Positions 26,935 through 36,066 of a DNA stretch of 64,000 bases are shown in pieces. The DNA comes from Clostridium sp. 1001271st1 H5 (GTDB lineage Bacteria > Bacillota > Clostridia > Lachnospirales > Lachnospiraceae). The notes under the pieces are model-generated. The model was given only the letters and a program-made list of their open reading frames with translations, searched no databases and was not told where the DNA came from. The position numbers were made by a program, and so were the translations under genes. Where the stretch lies: contig NZ_SPHO01000004.1 in the NCBI RefSeq assembly GCF_005845215.1, positions 310,001 through 374,000 of the forward strand, read 5' to 3'. The first letter of the stretch is position 1. Every line of letters starts with the position of its first letter.

Positions 26935-26975
26935 ACCGCAGGGTTCGGCCGGCGCATGGCCCAACGGACAGACGG

Positions 26976-27015
26976 AAAAACGGTTTGCAGGAATTATGTC
27001 CCGCAAACCGTTTTT
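26976..27015 (+). terminator. Terminator of the DUF4397 gene
   Basis: AAAAACGGTTTGC (26976-26988) pairs perfectly with GCAAACCGTTTTT (27003-27015), ending in a T-run that continues as CTTTT. Strong intrinsic terminator. Confidence 0.92.
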
Positions 27016-27142
27016 CTTTTCGCTTATTCGTCCCATGATGACTGTACAAAAAGTATGCCCAAAGAAGCTGGTTGTGCCTTGGCGTAGAGGTATTTTTCAA
27101 AAAAGTGTTGCTTCTTGTTTCTCTGGATAGTGGAAACAAAAA

Positions 27143-27180
27143 AATCTGGAATAGGGTGTTTACTCTTGCCATTCCAGATT
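27143..27180. terminator. Bidirectional terminator at the island edge
   Basis: AATCTGGAAT (27143-27152) pairs with ATTCCAGATT (27171-27180); A-run before and T-rich bases after. It ends the minus-strand fic gene and lies where base composition changes from GC-rich to AT-rich. Confidence 0.7.
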
Positions 27181-27205
27181 TTGTTCTTTTCACTATGTAT
27201 AGATA

Positions 27206-27814
27206 TTAACCTTTTAATATTGCATCTTGAATAATTCGAATGAGATACTCATATTCGGAATACATTCCATCAGATGCTTTAACTAGTGCATCTCTCACAT
27301 ATTCCGAGTTGTCTTTTAATAATGCTTTATTCATACGAAAACCATGTTTTTCAGAAAACTGTGTAGCAAATGTGATGATAGTACGAGTATTACCCTCTCT
27401 GAAAGGATGTATTTGCCATATTTTTGCAATCAATTTAGAGAACAACTCCGCTGTTTCAGAGATATCTAACACTTCCCACTTAACTTGATTCAGCTCCTTT
27501 AGTGCTGCTTCCATTTCGGGTTCGATGCTATTTGTGTCCGCATATCTGACAGTATCACCGCCTAATACCCTTTCACCTTTTACAATATTGATACCTCGTT
27601 CTTTTCCTGCCCACTCATATAAATCCCCAAAAATATATGTATGAATGTCCTTAATACGCTGATAATCAAACGCATCGCCACAAATCTTATCATCGATGTC
27701 AAGCAACTTTACATATGTAATATTGCTTTCTGCTTCCTCCAACAATTTTTCATCTTTGATATTCAGCAAATTTCTTAATACAGGGACATCATCATATAAA
27801 TAAAAGTCCTTCAT
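27206..27814 (-). CDS. fic: Fic family protein (toxin-type AMP transferase)
   Basis: 202 residues. The catalytic Fic motif is HPFREGNTRT (His136), matching HPFxxGNxR. The flap region IVKGERVLGGDTVRYAD precedes it. Fic enzymes transfer AMP from ATP to hydroxyl side chains of targets such as gyrase or topoisomerase IV. The gene follows a VbhA-like antitoxin by 12 bases, an antitoxin-first toxin-antitoxin operon of the VbhA/VbhT class. Together with the adjacent restriction system it forms a defence or maintenance module. Confidence 0.92.
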   Translation of the reverse strand: MKDFYLYDDVPVLRNLLNIKDEKLLEEAESNITYVKLLDIDDKICGDAFDYQRIKDIHTYIFGDLYEWAGKERGINIVKGERVLGGDTVRYADTNSIEPEMEAALKELNQVKWEVLDISETAELFSKLIAKIWQIHPFREGNTRTIITFATQFSEKHGFRMNKALLKDNSEYVRDALVKASDGMYSEYEYLIRIIQDAILKG

Positions 27815-27826
27815 TTCTCCACCGCC

Positions 27827-28054
27827 TTAATTATTGCAATGTTTTGCCTGCTCCTGATAATAAGCAATGGTTTCCTTTAAGATTTCAGAAATTTCTTTTT
27901 TCCCATCAATATATTCTTGTACCAAATTCATGGTTCTTTCTGTTGGAGCATCTGCATCCAATGTCGCAATCGCCAAAGCGTCATTCACAATTTTTTCACG
28001 ACCAACTTTTGTTGTTTCTTTGATAGAATATTTCTTTTCGATTGTATATGCCAT
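27827..28054 (-). CDS. VbhA-like antitoxin of the Fic protein
   Basis: 75 residues, helical, with the antitoxin VbhA layout: DALAIATLDADAPTERTMNLVQEYIDGKKEISEIL. In VbhA-type antitoxins an (S/T)xxxE(G/N) helix obstructs the ATP site of Fic with its glutamate; here the corresponding stretch reads as TLDAD, so the glutamate may be aspartate. That point is inference from an eye alignment. Located directly before fic in the same operon. Confidence 0.85.
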   Translation of the reverse strand: MAYTIEKKYSIKETTKVGREKIVNDALAIATLDADAPTERTMNLVQEYIDGKKEISEILKETIAYYQEQAKHCNN

Positions 28055-28160
28055 AAATACACTTCCCTTCTATCTGTTTCTATTATTTTATCACATATCC
28101 ACGCAAAAAATCAAAAAAAACGAAAACCTTTTGCATAATGTCCTTAACGAAATTGATGTA

Positions 28161-28193
28161 ACGAAAAGACCGCACAGTAAAAACAGTACGGTC
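28161..28193 (-). terminator. Terminator of the hsd operon
   Basis: Minus strand: an imperfect stem GACCGTACTG / CTGTGCGGTC around TTTTTA, followed by TTTTCG, just after the hsdM stop. Confidence 0.6.
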
Positions 28194-28200
28194 ATGAAAT

Positions 28201-29691
28201 TTAACCTTTATTCAACTGTGCCTGCAAAGCAGTAAAACTGTCCAACGCACTTTGTAAATTTTCAATGATATCATTGGCTAGCTCATCTGGAGATGGAAGA
28301 TTATCAAGATCTGCTAATGACTTATCTTTAATCCAGAAAATATCCAAACTTGTCTTATCTCTTTCCATAATTTCTTCTATTGAAAACTTACGAAAACGAC
28401 CATCTGGATTATCTGCCGAATAGGTTTCTGTACGTTCATATCTGTTTTCTGGATGATAACAACAAACGAAATCTTCCAGATCAGCATCAGTCATTGGATG
28501 CTGTTTGAGGGTAAAATGGATGTTTGTACGTAAATCATAAATCCATACCTCTTTTGTCTGACGCTGCGCACTAGCAGGACGTTTATCAAAAAACAAAACA
28601 TTCGCTTTTACACCAGGTTTATAAAAAATACCAGTAGGCAATCGAAGAATGGTATGCAAATCCGTTGTTTCCAGCAGTTTTTTCCGAACGACTTCCCCTG
28701 CACCGCCTTCAAACAGAACATTATCCGGCACAACAACTGCCGCTTTCCCTGTCGCTTTAAGAATTGTATTAATGTGCTGCACGAAATTAAGCTGTTTATT
28801 CGAGCTGGTTGTCCAAAAATCCTGTCGATTATAAACGAGATCTTCGTCTTCCTGTTCCCCTTCTTCATTTGTAAAGGTGATAGAGGACTTTTTGCCGAAC
28901 GGCGGATTGGTCATCACATAGTCTACACGATATCCTGGATCTGTCAGCAACGCATCGCCCAACGTAATCGGAACATTTCCATAAATATCACCAATATTGT
29001 GTAAATACAGGTTCATTAGCGCCGTTTTATATGTTGCCGGAACAATTTCATTTCCGTAAAAAGTTTCATTTTTCAAAAATCCCTTCTGCTCCCTATCTAA
29101 CGCATAATTGTTCGGATCAGCAAGGAAAGACTGAGCTGCAAGGAAAAATCCACCGCTTCCGCAGCAGGGATCAGCAATGGTTTTCATCGGCTCTGGACGC
29201 AGACAACGCACCATAGCACGAATCAGCGGACGAGGTGTAAAGTATTGTCCTGCTCCGCTTTTGATATCTTCTGCATTCTTCTGCAATAAGCCTTCGTAAA
29301 TTTCGCCTTTTACATCGGAGGACATTGCTACCCACTTTTCATTATTGATCATCTGTACTACACGGTACAGAATCGCCGCATTGCTGATTTTGTTAACAGC
29401 GCCCTTGAATATCTGTCCTAAAATGCCAGCTTGTTCTCCCAGTTTTTCCAGTGTGGCTTTATATTGGTCTTCCAACTCTGCGCCTTTTAATGTATTCATA
29501 TCTGACCAAGTATAGCCAGAGGGAATCCCTGTATCCCGTTTGTAAGGTGGTTTTGCATATTCATCCGACATTTTCAGAAAAATTAGGTATGTAAGCTGTT
29601 CAAGATAATCGCCGTAAGATACGCCATCATCCCGAAGCGGATTACACATTCCCCAGACTTTTGAGATTATAGTTGTTGTTTGTTCTAACAT
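28201..29691 (-). CDS. hsdM: Type I restriction-modification DNA methyltransferase subunit M
   Basis: 496 residues, an N6-adenine methylase. An N-terminal helical domain (SYGDYLEQLTYLIFLKMSDE) is followed by GQYFTPRPLIRAMV, the SAM-binding IADPCCGSGGFFLAA, and the catalytic NPPFGKK motif. It modifies the host DNA at sites chosen by HsdS. It is last in the hsd operon, separated from hsdS by a small membrane protein gene. Confidence 0.95.
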   Translation of the reverse strand: MLEQTTTIISKVWGMCNPLRDDGVSYGDYLEQLTYLIFLKMSDEYAKPPYKRDTGIPSGYTWSDMNTLKGAELEDQYKATLEKLGEQAGILGQIFKGAVNKISNAAILYRVVQMINNEKWVAMSSDVKGEIYEGLLQKNAEDIKSGAGQYFTPRPLIRAMVRCLRPEPMKTIADPCCGSGGFFLAAQSFLADPNNYALDREQKGFLKNETFYGNEIVPATYKTALMNLYLHNIGDIYGNVPITLGDALLTDPGYRVDYVMTNPPFGKKSSITFTNEEGEQEDEDLVYNRQDFWTTSSNKQLNFVQHINTILKATGKAAVVVPDNVLFEGGAGEVVRKKLLETTDLHTILRLPTGIFYKPGVKANVLFFDKRPASAQRQTKEVWIYDLRTNIHFTLKQHPMTDADLEDFVCCYHPENRYERTETYSADNPDGRFRKFSIEEIMERDKTSLDIFWIKDKSLADLDNLPSPDELANDIIENLQSALDSFTALQAQLNKG

Positions 29692-29695
29692 GTTT

Positions 29696-30304
29696 CTACT
29701 CCTTATTGATCACTATGGGAGATTGTACTATATAATTTTCCAAAACCATAGGTGCTGTATTTTTCGATTCGAAATGAAACTCAATTCTTTGATTGTACTC
29801 ATTCTCTAACAAATCCTTGAAATGAAGTTGAAACGCACATTTTACAGAATTGCGTTGCTCTTTGGGTAATGCAAATTCTATTCTGATATTTGAATTACCA
29901 CTTGGCATCAAACCTCCAATTGGAAATGGTCCTCGATCGTACTTTTTCGAAAAATCATCCCATTCATAAGTGTATATTATATCTTTGACTGTGCCTCGCC
30001 CAATATTTTGAACATTAAAACAGCATACATATGTCCCACCGTCAATATCTTTATCACATAATACCAATTTTAATTTATACTCATTTTGTGAAGAAGAAAT
30101 TTGTTGAAATTGTAAATACGGTAAAAATTCTAACCGCTTTGTTTCTTCAAATTGAGTTTTTGATACCTCTAACTGCTCACGAGTAGCTTTTGCAGATTTA
30201 ATATTTGCCTGACAAATGGCAATTGTTGCAACCACATATACAACTGTTATTAAAAAGGTCATTGCACCACTATTCTTATTTAACCAATCAATAATCTGCA
30301 TCAC
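29696..30304 (-). CDS. Membrane-anchored protein of the hsd operon
   Basis: 202 residues. One transmembrane segment near the N-terminus (about 14-33, AMTFLITVVYVVATIAICQ), a coiled-coil-like stretch (SAKATREQLEVSKTQFEETKRLE), then a beta-rich domain (YLQFQQISSSQNEYKLKLVLCD; ...GGTYVCCFNVQNIGRGTVKDIIYTYEW). No known domain is recognised. Its ATG overlaps the hsdS stop and it ends 4 bases before hsdM, so it is tightly built into the operon. Role unknown: an accessory defence protein or a passenger. Confidence 0.8.
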   Translation of the reverse strand: MMQIIDWLNKNSGAMTFLITVVYVVATIAICQANIKSAKATREQLEVSKTQFEETKRLEFLPYLQFQQISSSQNEYKLKLVLCDKDIDGGTYVCCFNVQNIGRGTVKDIIYTYEWDDFSKKYDRGPFPIGGLMPSGNSNIRIEFALPKEQRNSVKCAFQLHFKDLLENEYNQRIEFHFESKNTAPMVLENYIVQSPIVINKE

Positions 30305-31428
30305 ACTAACCTTCCTTCAAACGCTTGTTTTAGAATACTTTGACGCATGGCTTCTGCCTGTTGCAAAGATTGCTCAATCATTTTTTCAATTTGGTTGCAG
30401 ACGGATAGTTGGGACTCAATTTTTAGTACAACAGTATTTTGTTTAGAAATACTTATAATTGGAACAGGAACTTTTAGTAGGGATTGCCCTGTTAAATGCT
30501 TTATTCCTGTTCCAGTGAAATATTTTTCTAATTCTCCTGTTTGTGATATAAACCACAAATAATACATATAAAGCTTGGGATTTTCACCATTTTTAAAACG
30601 AACTCTATGTAGTGCTTTCTGATAAAAAATACTATCATTTCGATCCCAAACAGCACATCTCCCAGGTTCTCCACCCTCGCAAATTATAAGATCTCCATAT
30701 TTAATACTATATTTTTCAATTTCTTTTGTCTCAATACGCATTTTTAGCAAATCAGATAAATCAAACGAAAACCATCGGACATTAATATTACGAATATATT
30801 GTTCTGGCAGACCTACATTTTTTTCTTTATCAAGCATCTTACCCAGACGTGAAGTCATAATACTCCCAAATGGCTCAAATGTATCAGCACAGGAAAACGC
30901 CTCTTTCAGCACCGCCTGACGGTAGACTGCAAGCTGCTGCTTCGTGGTTTTCAGCGTTTCAACTGCCTTATCCAGTTCGGAGAACAACTCCTCAATCCTT
31001 GCGACAATCCTCTCTTGCTCTGGTAGTGAAGGAATAATTAACTTGGATTGTTTTAATATTTGAGCATTTAAATGCGGTGTACCCGTTCCTTTTTTTTGAG
31101 TATTTAATAGTGTATATTTACTTTGAATAAAGTACCTTAGATATTCTCTCGTTAAACCGTCTGCACTAATTTTGGAGAGCGTAGACCCTACTACTCCTTT
31201 GATGGCTCGTCCAGTAAGACCAGATCGAGAGCCATCGCATACGATAAGTAAATCACCATCATCACAAAGCACGCACTTTTCTGGAGAAGCATAACTATCA
31301 ATAATTCCCTTTTCAAAAGCCTTTATGTCTACATATGGTAAAAAACCATCTTCTATTTCCTTACTTTGTTTTTGGGGCTTTTTACCTTTTTCCATATGTA
31401 GAATTGTTCCGAGTTCAACTTGATTCAT
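30301..31428 (-). CDS. hsdS: Type I restriction specificity subunit S
   Basis: 375 residues with two target-recognition regions separated by conserved coiled helices (LPEQERIVARIEELFSELDKAVETLKTTKQQL at about 134-166, and the C-terminal LKIESQLSVCNQIEKMIEQSLQQAEAMRQSILKQAF). It sets the DNA sequence recognised by the complex. The start follows AAGGAG. Only one full hsdS is present and no inverted partial copies are visible nearby, so phase variation by inversion is not evident. Confidence 0.92.
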   Translation of the reverse strand: MNQVELGTILHMEKGKKPQKQSKEIEDGFLPYVDIKAFEKGIIDSYASPEKCVLCDDGDLLIVCDGSRSGLTGRAIKGVVGSTLSKISADGLTREYLRYFIQSKYTLLNTQKKGTGTPHLNAQILKQSKLIIPSLPEQERIVARIEELFSELDKAVETLKTTKQQLAVYRQAVLKEAFSCADTFEPFGSIMTSRLGKMLDKEKNVGLPEQYIRNINVRWFSFDLSDLLKMRIETKEIEKYSIKYGDLIICEGGEPGRCAVWDRNDSIFYQKALHRVRFKNGENPKLYMYYLWFISQTGELEKYFTGTGIKHLTGQSLLKVPVPIISISKQNTVVLKIESQLSVCNQIEKMIEQSLQQAEAMRQSILKQAFEGRLV

Positions 31429-31450
31429 TCACATTTTCTCCTTAATTAAA

Positions 31451-32230
31451 TTATGCTTCTTTTAGTTCAATATCTGCCCATTGATAGTTTCTCATTATTG
31501 CGTATCTATCTTTTAGAGGAGAAACTAAAGATTCATCAATATTGGATTTTAGTTGTCTATAATCACTTTCACTTATTGAAAATGTAAAAGAATATTTAAC
31601 AGACTCATTTTTATAAAATGTTTCTATTTCTATCCTATACTGACCTATATTCCAAAAGAACTCCTTTTCAATAATTGATTTAGCCTTTTTGTATTCTTCT
31701 AAAGATTGATATTCGCTTAATGCCTCTGCATAATCTGCATAATCTTTGCGTATTCGTACTATATTTTCAAATAAAGGTTTAGTTTCCTGCATAAAAGTTT
31801 TTCCAAAAGAGTCAAAAACATCTGCAAATTCTATAAAAGCACACATGATACTATCTTCCTCAATTCGAAAAGGATGTGCTGTTTCCGTTGTTTGTAGAGC
31901 ATTTCCTGCTATATTTTGGTAAACTGGAGATCTGAAACTCGACCATAACAAATTTAATTTTGCATCATCCTTTTGTCGATTGATCTGAACAGTAACTTTT
32001 TTAACCGAAATAGGTTTATTTATTGCTTCATATACACCATCAATTTGCAAATATGAACCACTTTGATTGAATAAAAGTTTTGCTTTACCATTTGAAATAT
32101 AATTAAGTTTTGCTTTTTTAAACCACTTTTTCCAAATCGCCTGTACTATAGGAATAATGATTGCAATAGCAGCCAATATAACTGCCAGTAATTCATAAAA
32201 AGTCATTGGAGTATCAAAATCAATTGCCAT
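31451..32230 (-). CDS. Membrane-anchored protein inside the hsd operon
   Basis: 259 residues. One N-terminal transmembrane segment (about 10-30, FYELLAVILAAIAIIIPIVQAIW) followed by KKWFKKAK and a long soluble part of beta strands and helices (IRKDYADYAEALSEYQSLEEYKKAK). No domain recognised. Its start follows AGGAGAAA and it lies between the duplicated hsdR 3' scrap and hsdS. Layout is similar to the 202-residue membrane protein of the same operon: both have a short membrane anchor and then a soluble domain. Confidence 0.78.
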   Translation of the reverse strand: MAIDFDTPMTFYELLAVILAAIAIIIPIVQAIWKKWFKKAKLNYISNGKAKLLFNQSGSYLQIDGVYEAINKPISVKKVTVQINRQKDDAKLNLLWSSFRSPVYQNIAGNALQTTETAHPFRIEEDSIMCAFIEFADVFDSFGKTFMQETKPLFENIVRIRKDYADYAEALSEYQSLEEYKKAKSIIEKEFFWNIGQYRIEIETFYKNESVKYSFTFSISESDYRQLKSNIDESLVSPLKDRYAIMRNYQWADIELKEA

Positions 32231-32475
32231 AGTATTTCTCCTTTATGCTACCAATTCCATATTTCATTTCCTCTAAAATTTCTTTATACTGTTCTCCAAA
32301 TGCTTCACAAAAGCCAAACAATCCACCTTTTCTATCAAATGGTGTCAGGTCCAAATCCTCCGGCAGAATGCTCAAAGAACTTGCAATATGGTCTTTAATC
32401 AACCGCAACCTCTCCATCTGTTCCCCAGAAAAATATACTACGCCTGCGGTTTTGTTTAAGCGTCCACTGAGTGAA
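32220..32475 (-). pseudogene. Duplicated 3' fragment of hsdR
   Basis: This stretch is a diverged copy of the end of hsdR (about 32,885-33,100). It shares RLIKDHIASSLSILPEDLDL and then TPFDxKGGL with the intact gene and runs out of frame homology near 32,475. It encodes only about 65-80 residues without its own start and is a recombination scar, with several substitutions that show it is not recent. It overlaps the start of the membrane protein gene by 11 bases. Confidence 0.85.
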
Positions 32476-32512
32476 TTCTGTTATCATAGCAACAGGATAA
32501 AGGTTGATGTTT

Positions 32513-32869
32513 TTATCTAGTCCAATTACTTGTATCCATTATTTTAAACTTGCAAAAAGGACATCGATAATCGTTTCCCCCAAAATCTTGCAATGGCAGT
32601 AACTTTTTCTTATCTGCCCAACAAGCTGCACAATATTTAATCGGTTTTTTATCCGATTTCCTGGTTATAAAAGGATCTACATGATACTCAATATCATCTT
32701 CGATATCCTTCTGGCTTTTTAATTCTTTATTTTCTGCTTTTAATTTTATGATTTCTTCTTGCATTTCAAGAGCTTGTGCGCTTAAATCTAATAATTGTCT
32801 GTATAAGTCGATGTTGTCAACTTTTTGTGCCATATTAAGTACATCTTTAAAAGCATCATAAAACCCCAT
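32513..32869 (-). CDS. Zinc-ribbon protein with coiled coil
   Basis: 118 residues. An N-terminal helical part and coiled coil (QALEMQEEIIKLKAENKELKSQK, about 31-53) is followed by a zinc ribbon with two CxxC knuckles (YCAACWADKKKLL and YRCPFCKF). Similar small proteins are common in mobile elements and phage. The gene sits between hsdR and the other hsd operon genes, 12 bases after the hsdR stop. No function can be assigned. Confidence 0.8.
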   Translation of the reverse strand: MGFYDAFKDVLNMAQKVDNIDLYRQLLDLSAQALEMQEEIIKLKAENKELKSQKDIEDDIEYHVDPFITRKSDKKPIKYCAACWADKKKLLPLQDFGGNDYRCPFCKFKIMDTSNWTR

Positions 32870-32881
32870 ACTTTTACTCCT

Positions 32882-35620
32882 TTACGCCACCAATTCTATA
32901 TTCATTTCCTCTAAAATTTCTTCATACTGTTCTCCAAATGCTTCGTAGAAGCCAAGCAGTCCACCTTTTTTATCAAATGGTGTCAGATCCAAATCCTCCG
33001 GCAGAATACTCAAAGAACTTGCAATATGGTCTTTAATCAACCTCAACCATTCCATCTGTACCTCGGTAAAATGTACTGCACCTGCGTTTCGTCTGAGCGT
33101 CCACTTCATAAAGTTGTAATTCACCTTATCAGCAAATGGAGAAAGCTGATCCGTATACCCCATCTCAAAGCGAATGATAGAAATAAGGTCAGTAAGCTGT
33201 GCCATTACACCTTTTTTTACTTTATCTGGCTTCTTAATGGCATAGCAATCCCACAGACGTTCCACGGTGATACCTTTTGACTTGAGTTTTGCGTATAATG
33301 CTTTCAGTTGTTCTACCGCCATCGCACGGTTTGCATAGGATTCGCTGTAAATGATACGCAAAGCAATGATTTCATCCCTGTTTTCTTCAATAAAAGTACG
33401 GAATGTCTGTATCACACGGTCAGCAGTTTCCTCTTTCTGCACATCATATCCGGCAAACAAAACCGAATCCAGATTTACATTATCAATAATCTGGTCATGA
33501 CTCCGGCGGACATTTTCAATAAAATCACGTGTATCAGGATTCATAAATGGTGCTACTGCCTGCGCAATTAAATCTTTTTGTGCTTGTTTCAGTGCTTCAT
33601 CCGATGGTGTTTCGGTTTTTGTATCTGCCTTAGCCTTTTCTGTAATCACATCTTCGTCAAAGGCATTGAGCAGATTTTCTGCAACTTTTTCCGCACTTTC
33701 TCCCACTACTTCTTTAAACTGCTTCCGTTCAGAATTGTTCATCTGGCTATTTAAACGTATGATACGGTTTGCCAATGAGGTAAGTGTATCATCGTCTTTA
33801 GAACCCAGTGCTACATTCATCATCAATTCTTTCATGGAAACATAAGGTTGCCTTTCCAGTGGACGGGTGTCACACTTTTTGGACTTGGTAACACCCACTG
33901 CATCTACAATCACAAAATGATCTTTGTTCTCCGTTGCAGAAGGCGTGACCTTTTGCAGATCATCTTTTCCCAGTGTACGAGTGCCACGCCCTTTCATTTG
34001 TTCAAAATAATTTTTACTGCGAACATCACGCATAAAAATCAGGCATTCAATGGGTTTTACATCAGTACCAGTAGCAATCATATCAACTGTGACAGCAATT
34101 CTAGGATTATAGTCATTTCGAAAAGAACTAAGTACAGATTCTGGATTTTCTGCAGAATATGTAATTTTACGGCAAAAATCATTTCCTTCTCCGAATTCGT
34201 CCCGCACCATCTGGACAATATCATCCGCATGGCTGTCCGTCTTTGCAAAAATAAGGGTTTTCGGTACTTCTTTTCTTCGTGGAAATAACGTCGTAAATAA
34301 ATTTTCTTTGAAAGTACGAATCACAGTCCTAATTTGACTAGGATTGACGATATCTCTGTCAAGCTGCGGCGGAACATAATCAACATCTTCGTCCATCTGC
34401 ATCCAGCGTTTTTCACGTGACAGACGGTTACGATGTTCAATCACCTGCTTCATCAGATGTGCCCCGTTTTTTGTGATTTCAGTTTCAATCAGAAAAATAT
34501 CTTCACCTACATTGACACCGTCTATAATCGCCTGTTCACGGGGATATTCGCTGACGATATTTTCATCAAAAAAGGCAAAAGTTCTCTTATCTGGTGTAGC
34601 AGTCAGCCCAATGATAAAAGAATCAAAATAGGAAAGCACCTGACTCCACACATTATAAATAGAGCGATGACATTCGTCCACAATAATACAATCAAAAAAT
34701 TCTGGAGGATATTTTGCATTATATACCACTTCTTTTGGCGCCTTGGTATTGGCAGTTGCATATTCTGCAAAGGATGTTTCCTCAGCAGATTCATCCAATT
34801 CTTCACCTTTGAGGATAGAATACATTCTTTGAATCGTGCTGATGCAAATCTGAACATCAGAAGGAATATAAGAAGATTTCAATCGACGTACTCCATAAAG
34901 CTGAGAAAAAGAGCGGGGATCATCATTTGGTGTATAAGCAAGAAATTCACGCTCTGCTTGTTCTCCAAGACTTTTGGTATCCACCAAAAATAAAATACGA
35001 TTCATCTTACCGTATTTCAACAAACGATATGCTGCTGTAATCGCCGTAAATGTTTTGCCTGCACCAGTTGCCATTTGTACCAACGCTTTCGGACGATTAT
35101 TGGCAAAAGAATTATCCAAATTTTGAATGGCGTTAATCTGGCATTTTCGAAATCCGGTTTCATCAAGCGGAGGAAAATGCTTCATATTGTTCCGGATCGT
35201 ATCCTGACTTGCAAGCAATAACTCCAAGGTTTCTGGTCTGTGAAATGAAAAGACTGTACGGGAACGGAACTTGATATCTTTATAATCCGTAAATCGGATT
35301 AGCTTGTCCGTCGCTTCATAGGCAAATCGAATGGAATATTCCGTTTTTATCCACTTAAAGGTACTATTCGCATAACGTGCAGACTGTTCTTCTACAGTGG
35401 TGATATTCTCGCCTGCATTGCTCGGTTTTGCTTCAATAACACCAACCGGTTTTCCATTCACAAAAAGCGCATAATCGACCGGACCAGTATTTGTTGGAAA
35501 CTCACGCACAGCAATGCCAAGGGAAGCCATTGGATTTAATTGCTTCAAATCTTGTACCGTCCAGCCGGATTGTTCTAATTTTTTATCGATCGATAGTCTT
35601 GCTTTCTGTTCAGGTGTCAT
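32882..35620 (-). CDS. hsdR: Type I restriction endonuclease subunit R
   Basis: 912 residues, EcoEI/EcoKI-like. Near the N-terminus the nuclease motif is GPVDYALFVNGKPVGVIEAK (Asp49, Glu63, Lys65). Helicase motor: Walker A QMATGAGKTFTAI, DECH box IVDECHRSIY, TATPD, and motif VI MKGRGTRTLG. A C-terminal EcoEI-type domain ends the protein. It cuts unmodified foreign DNA after ATP-driven translocation. The start overlaps the stop of the HTH gene as ATGA. Confidence 0.95.
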   Translation of the reverse strand: MTPEQKARLSIDKKLEQSGWTVQDLKQLNPMASLGIAVREFPTNTGPVDYALFVNGKPVGVIEAKPSNAGENITTVEEQSARYANSTFKWIKTEYSIRFAYEATDKLIRFTDYKDIKFRSRTVFSFHRPETLELLLASQDTIRNNMKHFPPLDETGFRKCQINAIQNLDNSFANNRPKALVQMATGAGKTFTAITAAYRLLKYGKMNRILFLVDTKSLGEQAEREFLAYTPNDDPRSFSQLYGVRRLKSSYIPSDVQICISTIQRMYSILKGEELDESAEETSFAEYATANTKAPKEVVYNAKYPPEFFDCIIVDECHRSIYNVWSQVLSYFDSFIIGLTATPDKRTFAFFDENIVSEYPREQAIIDGVNVGEDIFLIETEITKNGAHLMKQVIEHRNRLSREKRWMQMDEDVDYVPPQLDRDIVNPSQIRTVIRTFKENLFTTLFPRRKEVPKTLIFAKTDSHADDIVQMVRDEFGEGNDFCRKITYSAENPESVLSSFRNDYNPRIAVTVDMIATGTDVKPIECLIFMRDVRSKNYFEQMKGRGTRTLGKDDLQKVTPSATENKDHFVIVDAVGVTKSKKCDTRPLERQPYVSMKELMMNVALGSKDDDTLTSLANRIIRLNSQMNNSERKQFKEVVGESAEKVAENLLNAFDEDVITEKAKADTKTETPSDEALKQAQKDLIAQAVAPFMNPDTRDFIENVRRSHDQIIDNVNLDSVLFAGYDVQKEETADRVIQTFRTFIEENRDEIIALRIIYSESYANRAMAVEQLKALYAKLKSKGITVERLWDCYAIKKPDKVKKGVMAQLTDLISIIRFEMGYTDQLSPFADKVNYNFMKWTLRRNAGAVHFTEVQMEWLRLIKDHIASSLSILPEDLDLTPFDKKGGLLGFYEAFGEQYEEILEEMNIELVA

Positions 35621-35844
35621 TGTTTATTCACCTCTTCATGTTCATCGGGTATAAACTCTAAAATATCATCTACGCCACAGCACATTGCTCGACATATACT
35701 TTCTACACTTTCTAAGGAAATATAGCTGCCCCTTTTCATACGAGTAATGATATTTGCCGAAAAACCTGCCTGTTCCATTAACTGAGCATTGCTCATATCT
35801 CTTTCAATCATCATATGAAAAAGTTTTTTATAACTGACAGCCAT
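35617..35844 (-). CDS. HTH transcriptional regulator (Cro/XRE) of the hsd operon
   Basis: 75 residues from the ATG at 35844 behind a strong GGAGG. A compact XRE-type HTH: MAVSYKKLFHMMIERDMSNAQL, then AGFSANIITRMKRGSYISLESVESICRAM. This Cro-like layout (single HTH with a C-terminal CGVDDILEFIP) is typical of small regulators placed ahead of restriction operons, where they delay restriction in a new host. It is the first gene and overlaps hsdR by four bases. Confidence 0.88.
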   Translation of the reverse strand: MAVSYKKLFHMMIERDMSNAQLMEQAGFSANIITRMKRGSYISLESVESICRAMCCGVDDILEFIPDEHEEVNKQ

Positions 35845-35931
35845 ATTATTTCCTCCATACACAGATATACATTTAAATTGTATTATATCACGAAAGCGTG
35901 AAAATATCAATTTAGACAAAATATTGGGGAT

Positions 35932-35967
35932 AAAACAAGTATCAGAAATTTTACCGATACTTGTTTT
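35932..35967. terminator. Hairpin between hsd module and recombinases
   Basis: AAAACAAGTATC (35932-35943) pairs with GATACTTGTTTT (35956-35967) around a 12-base loop; A-run and T-run at the two ends make it a bidirectional terminator. It would stop recombinase-operon transcripts from entering hsd. Confidence 0.7.
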
Positions 35968-36066
35968 AATACAATTCAGTTTTTGACCCTTGATAACATG
36001 ATGCCTTTTTGGAATGTGTTTCAATGTTAAAAGTGACGATCAGCTTTTTACTCCATTCTTATTCGT

